A DNA stretch of 64,000 nt, taken from positions 31,016-95,015 of the IMG/VR virus record IMGVR_UViG_3300020152_000020; one strand, 5' to 3'. The notes under the pieces are model-generated. The model saw only the letters and a program-made list of their open reading frames with translations, searched no databases and had not been told where the DNA came from. Within the stretch, counting starts at the first letter, position 1, and every line of letters starts with the position of its first letter. The stretch is from a virus. Of the stretch, positions 39,976-48,626 are shown one piece after another. The translations under genes and the position numbers were made by a program.

Positions 39976-40245
39976 ATGCGCGAAGTCTGGGTGGTTCTCG
40001 AAAAGTCTTACTCCGACCGCTCGCTGGAAGATGTCGCCGTGGTCGGCGTGTATGACGATGAAGTGGCTACTGAGATTCTCGTCGCGGAGCGTGTCTCTGC
40101 GTACATGCGGGCCAATCCCGGCGTGAAGGCGGTCCATACCGCGCCCAAGCCCGGCGAGTGGGTTGTGACGTTCAGTGGCGCTGACGACGCGCCTCTGCTT
40201 ACGCTTTTACGCCTGTCCCGGATCGTCAACCGTACGACGGAATGA
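39976..40245 (+). CDS. Unknown small protein
   Basis: 89 aa, ATG 39976 with GGGGGG upstream. A compact alpha/beta protein (MREVWVVLEKSYSDRSLEDVAVVGVY). No family recognised. Controlled by the operator just upstream. Confidence 0.6.
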   Translation: MREVWVVLEKSYSDRSLEDVAVVGVYDDEVATEILVAERVSAYMRANPGVKAVHTAPKPGEWVVTFSGADDAPLLTLLRLSRIVNRTTE

Positions 40246-40262
40246 AATGGGTGCGTGAAGGG

Positions 40263-40277
40263 TTAACACAATGTCAA
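40263..40277. promoter_or_regulatory. 15-bp palindrome with embedded ATG
   Basis: TTAACACAATGTCAA between SD GAAGGG and ATG-TCA at 40271. Confidence 0.75.
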
Positions 40278-40771
40278 AGCTCAAAGAGAAAATCGAGAAG
40301 GTGAAGCGGCCCCGGATGACGCTGCTGTTTATTCGCATGGGCTGGTCCCCGTCGAAGAAGCCGCTGCAAATCTGGTATCGCCTGAATGGCGAGACGCCGG
40401 AAGAACAGCGTCAGTCGTACGACAGCTACGATGATGCGCGGGAGATGGCGTTCAGTCCCAAAGGGATGCCGCCTGTGTCGCCCGGCATGACGTACACGTT
40501 CGAGTTTAACCCGGACAATCCGGGTTCGATTTACCCGTCGTCCCGGCACTTCGCCGGGGTGTTCAATCACGACAATGTGACGGAGTGGCTGGCTCAATTC
40601 GAGGCGTTCAAGACGGCTGCGAAAGTTCGCCGTCAAGAGACGCAGGCCAAGCACCGCAACATCTTCGAGAACCTCGATCCGTTCCGGCGCGCGTACCGGA
40701 ACCTTCCAGCCGATCAGGGCGCGGCGCTGCTCGCCCGGATGATCCAATACGTTCAGGGGTATAAGCGATGA
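40271..40771 (+). CDS. Unknown protein starting inside the palindrome
   Basis: 166 aa. N-terminus MSKLKEKIEKVKRPR resembles the SLKDRM-type opening of other proteins here. The body (TLLFIRMGWSPSKKPLQIWYRL ... YTFEFNPDNPGSIYPSSRHFAGVF) is beta-rich, with a helical end. It overlaps the next gene by 4 nt. Confidence 0.55.
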   Translation: MSKLKEKIEKVKRPRMTLLFIRMGWSPSKKPLQIWYRLNGETPEEQRQSYDSYDDAREMAFSPKGMPPVSPGMTYTFEFNPDNPGSIYPSSRHFAGVFNHDNVTEWLAQFEAFKTAAKVRRQETQAKHRNIFENLDPFRRAYRNLPADQGAALLARMIQYVQGYKR

Positions 40772-41103
40772 ATGCTACGTACCAAACGTCTCTGCTGCCC
40801 GGTTGGGTTCTCATGAACGAGACTCACCGCCCAGAGTGCGAAGAGTATCATCAGTCGTGGTCCTGTATGTTCCGCCGTGAACGGGACGGGTTCATCGCGC
40901 ATGGCCACAGCAATGAATCGTCGCAGCAGGCGCTCGCGAATGGAATCGTTGCGGCGAAGAAGCGTGACGAGTTTGACGCTCTGCTGCCGCTCGACCGGGT
41001 GAAGTTCATGCTTGCGGGTTGTGCGCGAGGGGATTACCTGAATCCCCACCAGATGACAGATGCTCTGCGGGCCTTTGTGGAGCACTTGGAGAAGAAGCCG
41101 TGA
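40768..41103 (+). CDS. Unknown small protein
   Basis: 111 aa, ATGA overlap upstream, GTGA overlap downstream. Contains a Cys/His patch (HRPECEEYHQSWSCMF) and a helical end. No family recognised. Confidence 0.5.
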   Translation: MNATYQTSLLPGWVLMNETHRPECEEYHQSWSCMFRRERDGFIAHGHSNESSQQALANGIVAAKKRDEFDALLPLDRVKFMLAGCARGDYLNPHQMTDALRAFVEHLEKKP

Positions 41104-41675
41104 AACCGAAGCGAAACAAACCAGTTGACTTGCTTAAGTTCGAGAAGCTGCTTGCGAAGGCGAAGGACCGCGCTGATCTGTGCGGTCAGCTTGTGTACAC
41201 GGCATTCGGGCTGGGCGTCGTCACGATGGTCGGGCCAGCTAAGACGCTGGTCGCCCGGACGTTGATGCCGTGCCACGGTGCTCTGTGCAAGAACGACGTG
41301 GTGGTCTTCATCGGCATCGGCTCTGCGTTCGGGTATTGCTACGATCCGAAGTCCGGGCGGCACTTGGCGAACCTGCGCGATCATGTCGTGACGTGTGAGC
41401 AGTGCCAACGGCAAGAGCGTTTCCCGCGTACCAAGTGCGACAGCGCGTACGCCTTTTTCTGCGTCGAATATAAGCCGCGCATTCACCGCTTGTGGCTGGA
41501 CGAGAATTTCGTGTGGGACCGCGAGTTCCATCTCCGAATGCTCCGTCCCGGCGACAAGGATGAAGCGGCGGCTCACCTGAACGAACTGCGGCGTGGTAAA
41601 CGGGAAGGCATGGACGGTGCCTGCGTGCAGATGTTCGATCTGATTCCGCAAGGGTTCATCCAATGGCCGGAGTAA
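41100..41675 (+). CDS. Unknown protein with Cys pairs
   Basis: 191 aa from GTG 41100 in the previous stop. CHGALC and CEQCQRQERF plus later Cys may form a zinc site. A hydrophobic stretch (GFGLGVVTMV-like) is short. No recognised domain. Confidence 0.5.
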   Translation: MKPKRNKPVDLLKFEKLLAKAKDRADLCGQLVYTAFGLGVVTMVGPAKTLVARTLMPCHGALCKNDVVVFIGIGSAFGYCYDPKSGRHLANLRDHVVTCEQCQRQERFPRTKCDSAYAFFCVEYKPRIHRLWLDENFVWDREFHLRMLRPGDKDEAAAHLNELRRGKREGMDGACVQMFDLIPQGFIQWPE

Positions 41676-41938
41676 CGCAGCTACGGACTCAAGTGCTGGG
41701 CAATCACCTGCGGGTCTGGCGGGAAGATGGCCGGGACGGCATCTCGTGGGATGAACTGCAACAGGCGAAGAACGATGCGTGGGGTGAGCACGCCACCGCC
41801 GTCGAAATTTATCCACCGCAAGACGAAATGGTTAACGAGGCAAATATGCGTCACCTGTGGCTGATCGAACACCCTGAGAAACTGCCGTCATTGTATCGCC
41901 GGGGGGAGAAAGAAGGGTGCGCTACGACGAGTCCTTAG
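41663..41938 (+). CDS. Small phage protein (ISWDELQ-type)
   Basis: 91 aa overlapping the previous gene by 13 nt. NHLRVWREDGRDGISWDELQQAKNDAWGEHATAVEIYPP ... NEANMRHLWLI matches a small conserved phage family (pattern W-x-E-L-Q-x-x-K ... G ... A-x-E-x-Y-P ... N-x-R-H-L-W) of unknown function. Confidence 0.6.
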   Translation: MAGVTQLRTQVLGNHLRVWREDGRDGISWDELQQAKNDAWGEHATAVEIYPPQDEMVNEANMRHLWLIEHPEKLPSLYRRGEKEGCATTSP

Positions 41939-42183
41939 TCGCTCAGGTCGCTTTCAAGACGACGGGTGCGAACGCGCACACCGTCCGCTGCGTCGTAATG
42001 AATTATATCAACTGCTCCGCTCTGTCCGAAACCGAAAACGTCCCCGCTGAAGCCCGCCTCAGAATGCTCAACCGCGCCATTGAACTTGAGCGCCAACTTC
42101 GCGTGCTGGTCGCCACCGGGTCACTGCCGCCCGGTGTGGATCGGTATGCTTCCAGCAACGCTCTGCCCGCCGTCAAGGCTTAA
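41917..42183 (+). CDS. Unknown small protein
   Basis: 88 aa from GTG 41917 (SD AGAAAGAAGGG), 22-nt overlap with the previous gene. Helical middle (ARLRMLNRAIELERQLRVLVATG). Last gene before the tmRNA promoter. Confidence 0.5.
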   Translation: MRYDESLVAQVAFKTTGANAHTVRCVVMNYINCSALSETENVPAEARLRMLNRAIELERQLRVLVATGSLPPGVDRYASSNALPAVKA

Positions 42184-42193
42184 CCGTTTTTCG

Positions 42194-42221
42194 TTGGATT
42201 CCCGCCCGGTTTTGATACACT
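42194..42221 (+). promoter_or_regulatory. Promoter of the tmRNA gene
   Basis: TTGGAT (42194-42199), 16-nt spacer, TACACT (42216-42221), about 20 nt before the predicted mature 5' end. No palindrome overlaps it. Confidence 0.55.
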
Positions 42222-42240
42222 TTCCCCTGTGAACTACTAC

Positions 42241-42612
42241 GGGCGTGAACAGGTTTCGACGGGACAATGGATCGAGGGCACGGCGTGTCGAGGTTGTTCG
42301 GCGGCCTCGTAAAAAACCGAACAAACGTTTAAATGCGAATCCCTTCGCACAGCAGTCCCGCGTCGCGGCCTAATAACCCGCGATCCGTGGTTCGGGAAGC
42401 CCCGCCTGTGGCGTCCCGAACTGCGCAACCGAAACAGGCTGGCCGATCCACTCTCTGTCCGGGGGTGGTTCGGTGAGATAACCGGGCTGGCTCTTACCGG
42501 GCGTGCTGGGCACCGCTGGGTGGGAGCGAGAAGGAAACAAGTAGGCCAGCTACACACGTAGATGTACTTCGTGAAAGGTCTTCGGACGCGGATTCGATTT
42601 CCGCCACGTCCA
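42241..42612 (+). ncRNA. ssrA: Transfer-messenger RNA (tmRNA)
   Basis: The 5' end GGGCGTG (42241-42247) pairs with CACGTCC (42605-42611) to form the acceptor stem, with a G3-U pair, the alanine identity signal. Conserved AGGTTTCGAC follows the 5' strand. The T-arm GCGGA-TTCGATT-TCCGC (42588-42604) lies at the 3' end. Pseudoknot 1 is clear: CGAGG/CCTCG interleaved with TTGTTCGG/CCGAACAA. The tag frame begins at GCG and reads ANPFAQQSRVAA before TAATAA (about 42332-42373). CCA is not encoded. The RNA would rescue stalled ribosomes and tag products for proteolysis. Some phages are known to carry tmRNA. Confidence 0.92.
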
Positions 42613-42621
42613 CTTCAAATC

Positions 42622-42679
42622 GGTGCGGCAGTCCGCAGGTCATCCTAAGCCTTGGGCCGGGAACCCTGCGGACGGCACC
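42622..42679 (+). other. Long hairpin downstream of tmRNA
   Basis: GGTGC (42622-42626) with GCACC (42675-42679) and GTCCGCAGG (42631-42639) with CCTGCGGAC (42665-42673) make a strong stem with a 25-nt loop. No T-run follows, so it may be a 3' processing or stability element of tmRNA or a leader for the 42705 gene. Confidence 0.45.
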
Positions 42680-42704
42680 CCAGATAAAACGCGAGGGCTT
42701 AAAG

Positions 42705-44468
42705 ATGCTGACGGAAACGGAACAGGTGGACGAAGCGGGCGTGAAGCGCATGGTGAAGAAGCGGTCGCAGGGTGATCGTCTCAAAGCCCGCCGCTACTAC
42801 AAACAGAACAAGCGCCGCATCAAGGCGATCCGCACGGGCAAGATTCGCGTGCGCCTGACCATGAACCAGAAGAAGGCCGTCGCCGCCCGGAAGCGCACGG
42901 GCCAGTACAATCGCATCGCGAAGCTGTACAACAGCGCCGACCAACTCCCCGCGACCGTGCTGGGTGAGATCGCGCACTCGAAGGACTACATTAACACTGT
43001 GTTAGAGGTTGCCGCCGCGTTCAACGATAAGCCGGACGCGCGTGAGTTCGCGAAGTTCTTCCTCGACCGTGACCCGGTGTACTCCAACACGAAGGCCGGG
43101 CTGCACGCGCTCATGTTCGAGAACTGGCTGGCCGACGAAGCCGACAGCATCTACGGAAAGCTGATCGAGACGCACGTGTCGCCCGCCGAAGAGAGCTTCC
43201 TCGCGATCTTCGAAGGCAAGCTGACCGACGAGGAACGGAAGCTGGTCAACGAGAAGGCTGAGTTCATCAAGGCTGAGATGCTGCTCGAAGCCGGAGCCAT
43301 GATCCCCGACGAAGGCGAAGTGTCGGACGTGACGATCATCGAGTGCTTCCCGGTCAAGGGTAAGCACTACGAACCGAAGGACGACGAAGCGTCCGCTCCC
43401 ATCGACGCCCCGAAGCCGGAAGATAAGCCGACCGACGAAGCCCTCACTGAAGGCGTCCGGTTCGAGAAGACGATCCGGGCCACGGACGCAACGCTGAAGG
43501 CGCTCGTGTCGTCCAACAGCGACTTCAAGGACATTGACCCGGCGCTGGCTTCGCTGGCTGGCACGGGCGGCACGAAGTACAGCCTCGTGACGGACGGCAC
43601 GGTGGGCGTGATCGTCAACGCGGAAGGGTACGACTATCCCCGCTACAAGTCCCCGCGCATGATGATGACGATCATCAACAAGCTGACGCCGGAGCAGATC
43701 GAGAAGTGTGTGGGCCGGAAGGAGAACTTCCCGCCGAAGATGCTGGTCCACGATCCGGTGTCGCTCGACCGCCTCATGCAGATGTTCGAGGGCGTCAACG
43801 AAGGCCGCGTGCTGCCCACTGAGAATGAATCGTACGGCTTCTACGGAACCTGCATCACGGCAGGGAAGACGGAAGCCGAAGCGAAGAATCTCTGGGATGA
43901 AGCCAGCAAGGGGCTGAAGAAGCTGAACCCCAAGGCGACTCCCGAACAGATTCGCGACTTCCTCGACTCGCGCATCGGTCGCCATATCGCCGATCAGGTC
44001 GCGGGGGATAACAAACCCGTTGACACTGTGTTAAAGGAAAAGTGGGTCGGCAAGGACTTCAGCAAGTTCGTCGGCACGGGGAAGGTGCGCGGCTTCGGGG
44101 AAGGAACCGACACCGTCACCAAAGACGACGGTAACGATCTGGCGGAAGAGATGGGCCGCTACGAGTCCAGCAAGCTGAACGTGAACGAAGGGGGCGACGA
44201 CGAGGAAATCACCCGCCTCACGTTCGGGAAGATTCCGGCGTGGAAAGAGTTCGAAGCCGCGTTCGATGACCGCGTTGAAGGCAATGGCTACAATATCAAA
44301 CTCAGCAGCAGCGATTCCAAGGCGGCTGAAGGAACCAGCATCGGGGATGGACGACTGAAGGCACCCGCGCTGTACAAGGGCATCAAGGAACTGATCGCGA
44401 AGGGCGACGAAGATGCGGACGACCTCGCCAGCAGCATCCTGTACACGCTGGGCTTCGAGTGGGTGTGA
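42705..44468 (+). CDS. Large unknown protein, possible processed virion protein
   Basis: 587 aa, SD GAGGGC. Residues 1-75 are very basic (SQGDRLKARRYYKQNKRRIKAIRTGKIRVRL). A helical part follows (80-200), then an acidic/Pro linker (210-245) and the sequence ALTE-GVRFEKT at 246-256, which fits the T4-type prohead protease site (L/I/V-x-E before G/A/S). The remaining part has no recognised fold. Two palindromes (42991, 44020) lie inside. Its neighbour at 44605 has seven such sites, so both may be head-internal proteins. Function otherwise unknown. Confidence 0.6.
   Translation: MLTETEQVDEAGVKRMVKKRSQGDRLKARRYYKQNKRRIKAIRTGKIRVRLTMNQKKAVAARKRTGQYNRIAKLYNSADQLPATVLGEIAHSKDYINTVLEVAAAFNDKPDAREFAKFFLDRDPVYSNTKAGLHALMFENWLADEADSIYGKLIETHVSPAEESFLAIFEGKLTDEERKLVNEKAEFIKAEMLLEAGAMIPDEGEVSDVTIIECFPVKGKHYEPKDDEASAPIDAPKPEDKPTDEALTEGVRFEKTIRATDATLKALVSSNSDFKDIDPALASLAGTGGTKYSLVTDGTVGVIVNAEGYDYPRYKSPRMMMTIINKLTPEQIEKCVGRKENFPPKMLVHDPVSLDRLMQMFEGVNEGRVLPTENESYGFYGTCITAGKTEAEAKNLWDEASKGLKKLNPKATPEQIRDFLDSRIGRHIADQVAGDNKPVDTVLKEKWVGKDFSKFVGTGKVRGFGEGTDTVTKDDGNDLAEEMGRYESSKLNVNEGGDDEEITRLTFGKIPAWKEFEAAFDDRVEGNGYNIKLSSSDSKAAEGTSIGDGRLKAPALYKGIKELIAKGDEDADDLASSILYTLGFEWV
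42991..43005. promoter_or_regulatory. 15-bp palindrome, intragenic
   Basis: TTAACACTGTGTTAG, read as I-N-T-V-L-E. Confidence 0.6.
44020..44034. promoter_or_regulatory. 15-bp palindrome, intragenic
   Basis: TTGACACTGTGTTAA, read as V-D-T-V-L-K. Confidence 0.65.
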
Positions 44469-44604
44469 GCTTGATCCCTGCTCCAAGCTCCAACACACTA
44501 AACGTACCCCACTCTCCAAGCTCCCCGGTCAAGCTCAAAGAAGGCCGGGGAGAACTGCTAACCGGACACCTGACTCCAACCACTAAACTCAAAGGAACCT
44601 GCCG
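44469..44604 (+). other. Intergenic leader with hairpin and direct repeats
   Basis: 136 nt without a gene. CTCCAAGCTCC occurs twice. CTCCCCGG (44521-44528) pairs with CCGGGGAG (44545-44552). No T-run. It may be a partial attenuator before the 1,322-aa gene. Confidence 0.4.
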
Positions 44605-47600
44605 ATGCCTAAGCCTGTCACGAACGAAACCCCCGCGCTGTACGAAGTCCAGAAGACCAAGCTCAGTAACCTCAAGCTCGATCTCGAACGGTGCCTGTCG
44701 CACTACGATGCGTGGGTGGTGGAAGAACAGGATAACGGTAAGGCGCTCGTACAGGTCCCGCTTAACGGGAAGACCCATCTGGCGTATCTGAATCTCCCCT
44801 ACGAACACGTGAAGGCCACCATCGACGAGAACGCGAAGACGTATGCCGATCTCCCGGAAGAGTTCGATACGGTGATCGAGAAGTGGCTGGTCGAACAGGT
44901 CAAGGACCCGACACTGTGTGAGCAGGACGTTGTGTTAAGCGGCCTGAATGAAGGGGTAGGAGCCACCAGTAGGTATACCGTAAGGTCAGCAACGGTCGCG
45001 CGCTCGTGTTCGCTCCGGCAACTGGCTGAAGGGAAGGCTCAGGCGAAGGCCACTACGGGATCGAACGACGAGGCTAAGGCTGACGATCTGCCCGCCCGGT
45101 TCCGCAAACGCAAAGGGGTGAAGTCGATGGAAGAAGTCTTCCCGGAGTCCGGCGTTGACATTGTGTTAATCGAATCCAAGGCCGCGCTGGCTTACCTGTG
45201 CGCGGCTGAAGTGTACGACGGCGGCACCCTGTCGCCCCAGCGGTCGCGTGAGTTCCAGCGCATCTGCGGGCTTGGCCTGCGTGAAGCCAGCGCGGTGCAG
45301 ATCGGGGACCGCATCGTACTACCGAACGGGCTGACGATGCGTGTGGTCGTGCTCTCCCCCGACGATCTGAACAACATCAAGGCTGAGGGCGGCAAGCTCT
45401 CCCCGGAGCGCATCGTCGATCTGATGGAAGCTGATCCGCTGGCTCCGAAGAAGAAGGACCACTCCACGAAGGAGAAGGACGGCGAGTTCAATTTCGAACT
45501 GAAGGACGTGCAGGACTACTACGACATCCAGATCATCCAGTCCGTCGATCAGGGTGAGGCGCTGCGCAAGACTGAACTGAAGTTCGGCGTGAAGGGCAAG
45601 CTCACCGTCTCCCCGGTTGGCGTCATCTCTGTGGACGGGCTGCTGTCCGACAAAGAGCAGGCCGAACTGGACGCGGAGCAGGCGGCTAAGGATGCGGAGA
45701 AAGAAAAGGCCGCTGCACAGGCCAAGGCTGACGCGGACGCGCAGGCCGCGAAGGACCATGAGATCGAACTGGCGAAGGCGTCGTCCAAAGGTGGCCCCAA
45801 GGTGGTCATCCAAGCGGACAAGGACGGCGATGGTAAGCCGGACAAGCCGAAGCCTACTACGAAGCCCAAGCCGACTGACGAAGCTGAGTTCCGGGTGGGC
45901 AAGAGCATCCCGGCGTTGCAGGGCTGGTCGTCTGCCAGCGCGTACGCCGTGGTGGACGGCAAGGGCCGCAGCGTCCGCAAGCACACGTTCCAGTTGATCG
46001 GCAAGGGCACGTACACGATTGTCTGGAACGCGGAAGGCAAACGCGATCTGATGTTCAACGGCCAGACGATCAGCGTGCACGAGACGCCGGAAGAAGCGGT
46101 CATTGCTGCCCGGACTCACGCGAAGTCGGTGAAGGAAAGCGTGGCCGTCGAAATGGCGCGCATCGCTGGTGTGCGTCTGGGCGGGAAGCGCGTGGCTCAC
46201 CTGACCGAAGGCGTGACGCTCCCGGAACCCATCGCGGAACGTCTCTTCACGGTCGAGGAACTGAAGGCCAAGGCTACTACGCTCCCGCTGTACAAGCTGG
46301 ACGAACGCCTGAGTCTGGCGAAGCTCGCTGCCCGGCGCGGTGAAACGCTGGATCAGGTGATGCAGAACACCGACGAGGCTCTGAAGTATGCCGGGATCAT
46401 GGTCGGTGACGAACCGCGCGCGTTCTCCCTCGACGAACTGAAGATCGTGTACAAGGCGAAGAACCCGAAGTACGACATCGGCTTTGACGAGTGGGTGTCG
46501 GCCCACTGGAAGCGCGCCAACGAGAACGCGACGCTGACGTGTCCGAACTGCAATGGCACCGACGCGGTGTCCAAGACGGAGAAGGGCTACTACTGTGACG
46601 CCTGCGACAGCGCCTTCTCCGTGAACGAAGTGTTCAAGCCGATCAGCGAGTCAGTGACGGTGCGTGAGATCGCCGAACGCGATAGCCGGGCGCTCGCCTC
46701 TGGTCCCGGCCCGGTCAAGGCGTCTGACGAACCGCTCGCCAAGCGGTACACGACGTTCCTGAAGCGTGGCAACACGTTCAGCCCGTCCGGCCCCGTGGTG
46801 GTGGCTGAGAAGCTGGACGCTTGCCCGTACGAGATCGTGCTCACGCCGTGGGGTGTTGAGTTCACGAAGGTCAAACCGAAGACGGACGAGCTACTGAAGT
46901 TCGAGTCGTCGGTGATGAACGAAGTGGTCAAAGAGGTTGACCGCTTCTGGGAGCGCCAGCAGAACTATGCCGATCTGGGTCTCATGCACTGTCGCGGCAT
47001 CCTGATGTACGGCCCGCCCGGCTCCGGCAAGTCGTGTGCGCTACAGCAGGTCACGGAGATGATGGTCGAACGCGGGGACGTGGTGTTCTTTGCCAACAAC
47101 GTCGAAGCGATCACTGAGGGCTTGAAGGCGTTCCGTGAAGTCGAAGAGAAGCGCCGCGTCGTGGTGTGCTTCGAAGAGGCTGAGGCGCTGGTCCGGTACA
47201 ATGAACGCGCGCTGCTCCGGCTGCTCGACGGTGACGCGAAGGTGAACAACGTTCTGTATCTGGCGACGACCAACTACATTGACCAGATCAGCGAGCGTAT
47301 GCTGCGGCCCGGTCGCTTCGATAAGAAGATTTACGTGGGGCACCCGCCGCTGGCCGGGCGTCTGGCTTACCTTGAGCACAAGCTGAAGGGTGCCAAGCTG
47401 GCCGAAGACGGCACGATCAAGGAACTGGCGAAGGCTACGGAAGGTCTGAGCTTCGGACACATGCGAGAGTTGCTGGTCGGCGCGTTCGCAATGGGGGAGC
47501 CTGTGAAGGACGTACTCGCCCGGCTGAAGGAAGGGATCGGGTCCATGAAGGCCAAGCTGTACGGTGAGCGCGTGACTGAAGCCGTGCAGTCGCTCGACGA

Positions 47601-48573
47601 GTCGGCTACTACGGCGCAGTGCTTCGCGTGTGACGCTGTGTTAAACGAAGCGGTCGAGAGCAAGTATGCGCTTTGCCCGGCGTGCGAAAGCAAGATCGAC
47701 GAGGCTGAGTTGTCCGACGAGACGGCGCGTAAGTTCCTCGTGCCGGGTAAGTCCGTGGTGATCGACAACGTGTGGTGGACGATCAAGAACCGCGACATCG
47801 ACGCGAACAAGGTGACGCTGCGCGTGTCGGACTGGGCGATCAAGGACGGCAATAAGCCGGGGACGAAGGACGTGTCGTTCACCGATCTGGTCGCCAAGAT
47901 TCGCAAAGGGACGTGGGGCGCGCGCATCAACGGTAAGGCGATTGGCAAGCAGCAGGACCAGACCGTGCGCGCCAAGCTGCGGGCGAAGAACGGACTACGG
48001 AAGGCTCCCGGTACGCCGGACGTGAAGGAAAGCGAGCCTGTCGTCATCGACTTCTGCGAAGCCACGCTCCCGGCGCTGCTCGCGCTGTACACCGTCGAAG
48101 GCATGAAGGGGATCGACGAGGGCGACACGTTCACTCCCGACGCTGTGCGTGACTACGCAACGAAGGCCGCTGACATTGTGTTAAGCGGAAGCTGGTCGAA
48201 GGGCAACGCGAAGGAGCACAAGCTCTGCCGGGAAGTCCTGAAGTCCACCGGGCTGACGAAGGTCTTCGAAGAGATGGACAAGGCTGCGCAGGAACTGGAC
48301 TGGGACGGCGGCGGTGAAGACCTGACGAAGCCGGAAACGGATCGGCTTGAGAAAGCCTACGAAGCGGTCAAGGAACTGGCTGAGAAGGCGAACGCGGTGA
48401 TCGAGGCGGCGTATAACCGTCTGCGGGACTGGTCGGAGAAGAAGCTGCGCGTGTCCGGCAAAGACCTGAAGATGGACGCGGCGCTTGAGTCCGATCAGGC
48501 TCTGGTCCACGTGCTCACTGTGAACGGTGTTCGCTCCCTGCTCTCGAAGATCATGCGCGCGCGTCCGCTGTAA
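44605..48573 (+). CDS. Giant AAA+ ATPase with zinc ribbons and protease-like cleavage sites
   Basis: 1,322 aa. The first 640 residues lack a known domain and contain an Ala/Lys coiled-coil stretch (about 350-420). A zinc ribbon CPNCNGTD ... CDACD lies at about 645-670. The AAA+ core has Walker A GPPGSGKS (803-810), Walker B-like VVVCFEEAEAL (about 851), LYLATTNY and RMLRPGRFDKKI (arginine finger, FtsH/p97 style). A second zinc site follows (CFACD ... CPACESK, about 1003-1030). Seven L/I/V-x-E-(G/S/A) sites occur at E116, E142, E535, E682, E992, E999 and E1015. Three clear palindromes are inside. It may be a virion-packaged remodelling ATPase. Confidence 0.75.
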   Translation: MPKPVTNETPALYEVQKTKLSNLKLDLERCLSHYDAWVVEEQDNGKALVQVPLNGKTHLAYLNLPYEHVKATIDENAKTYADLPEEFDTVIEKWLVEQVKDPTLCEQDVVLSGLNEGVGATSRYTVRSATVARSCSLRQLAEGKAQAKATTGSNDEAKADDLPARFRKRKGVKSMEEVFPESGVDIVLIESKAALAYLCAAEVYDGGTLSPQRSREFQRICGLGLREASAVQIGDRIVLPNGLTMRVVVLSPDDLNNIKAEGGKLSPERIVDLMEADPLAPKKKDHSTKEKDGEFNFELKDVQDYYDIQIIQSVDQGEALRKTELKFGVKGKLTVSPVGVISVDGLLSDKEQAELDAEQAAKDAEKEKAAAQAKADADAQAAKDHEIELAKASSKGGPKVVIQADKDGDGKPDKPKPTTKPKPTDEAEFRVGKSIPALQGWSSASAYAVVDGKGRSVRKHTFQLIGKGTYTIVWNAEGKRDLMFNGQTISVHETPEEAVIAARTHAKSVKESVAVEMARIAGVRLGGKRVAHLTEGVTLPEPIAERLFTVEELKAKATTLPLYKLDERLSLAKLAARRGETLDQVMQNTDEALKYAGIMVGDEPRAFSLDELKIVYKAKNPKYDIGFDEWVSAHWKRANENATLTCPNCNGTDAVSKTEKGYYCDACDSAFSVNEVFKPISESVTVREIAERDSRALASGPGPVKASDEPLAKRYTTFLKRGNTFSPSGPVVVAEKLDACPYEIVLTPWGVEFTKVKPKTDELLKFESSVMNEVVKEVDRFWERQQNYADLGLMHCRGILMYGPPGSGKSCALQQVTEMMVERGDVVFFANNVEAITEGLKAFREVEEKRRVVVCFEEAEALVRYNERALLRLLDGDAKVNNVLYLATTNYIDQISERMLRPGRFDKKIYVGHPPLAGRLAYLEHKLKGAKLAEDGTIKELAKATEGLSFGHMRELLVGAFAMGEPVKDVLARLKEGIGSMKAKLYGERVTEAVQSLDESATTAQCFACDAVLNEAVESKYALCPACESKIDEAELSDETARKFLVPGKSVVIDNVWWTIKNRDIDANKVTLRVSDWAIKDGNKPGTKDVSFTDLVAKIRKGTWGARINGKAIGKQQDQTVRAKLRAKNGLRKAPGTPDVKESEPVVIDFCEATLPALLALYTVEGMKGIDEGDTFTPDAVRDYATKAADIVLSGSWSKGNAKEHKLCREVLKSTGLTKVFEEMDKAAQELDWDGGGEDLTKPETDRLEKAYEAVKELAEKANAVIEAAYNRLRDWSEKKLRVSGKDLKMDAALESDQALVHVLTVNGVRSLLSKIMRARPL
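45155..45169. promoter_or_regulatory. 15-bp palindrome, intragenic
   Basis: TTGACATTGTGTTAA, read as V-D-I-V-L-I. Confidence 0.65.
47630..47644. promoter_or_regulatory. Divergent 15-bp palindrome, intragenic
   Basis: GTGACGCTGTGTTAA, read as C-D-A-V-L-N. Confidence 0.45.
48170..48184. promoter_or_regulatory. 15-bp palindrome, intragenic
   Basis: CTGACATTGTGTTAA, read as A-D-I-V-L-S. Confidence 0.55.
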
Positions 48574-48626
48574 CCGGGCGCGCTGGGCTGTCTGTCTCAC
48601 ACAAACCAACCTGAAGGGCTACTACG

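Noticed and set aside
44924-44938. Half palindrome (GTTGTGTTAA) in the giant AAA+ gene
   Set aside because: Only the right arm is present; left arm has too many mismatches to count as a site.
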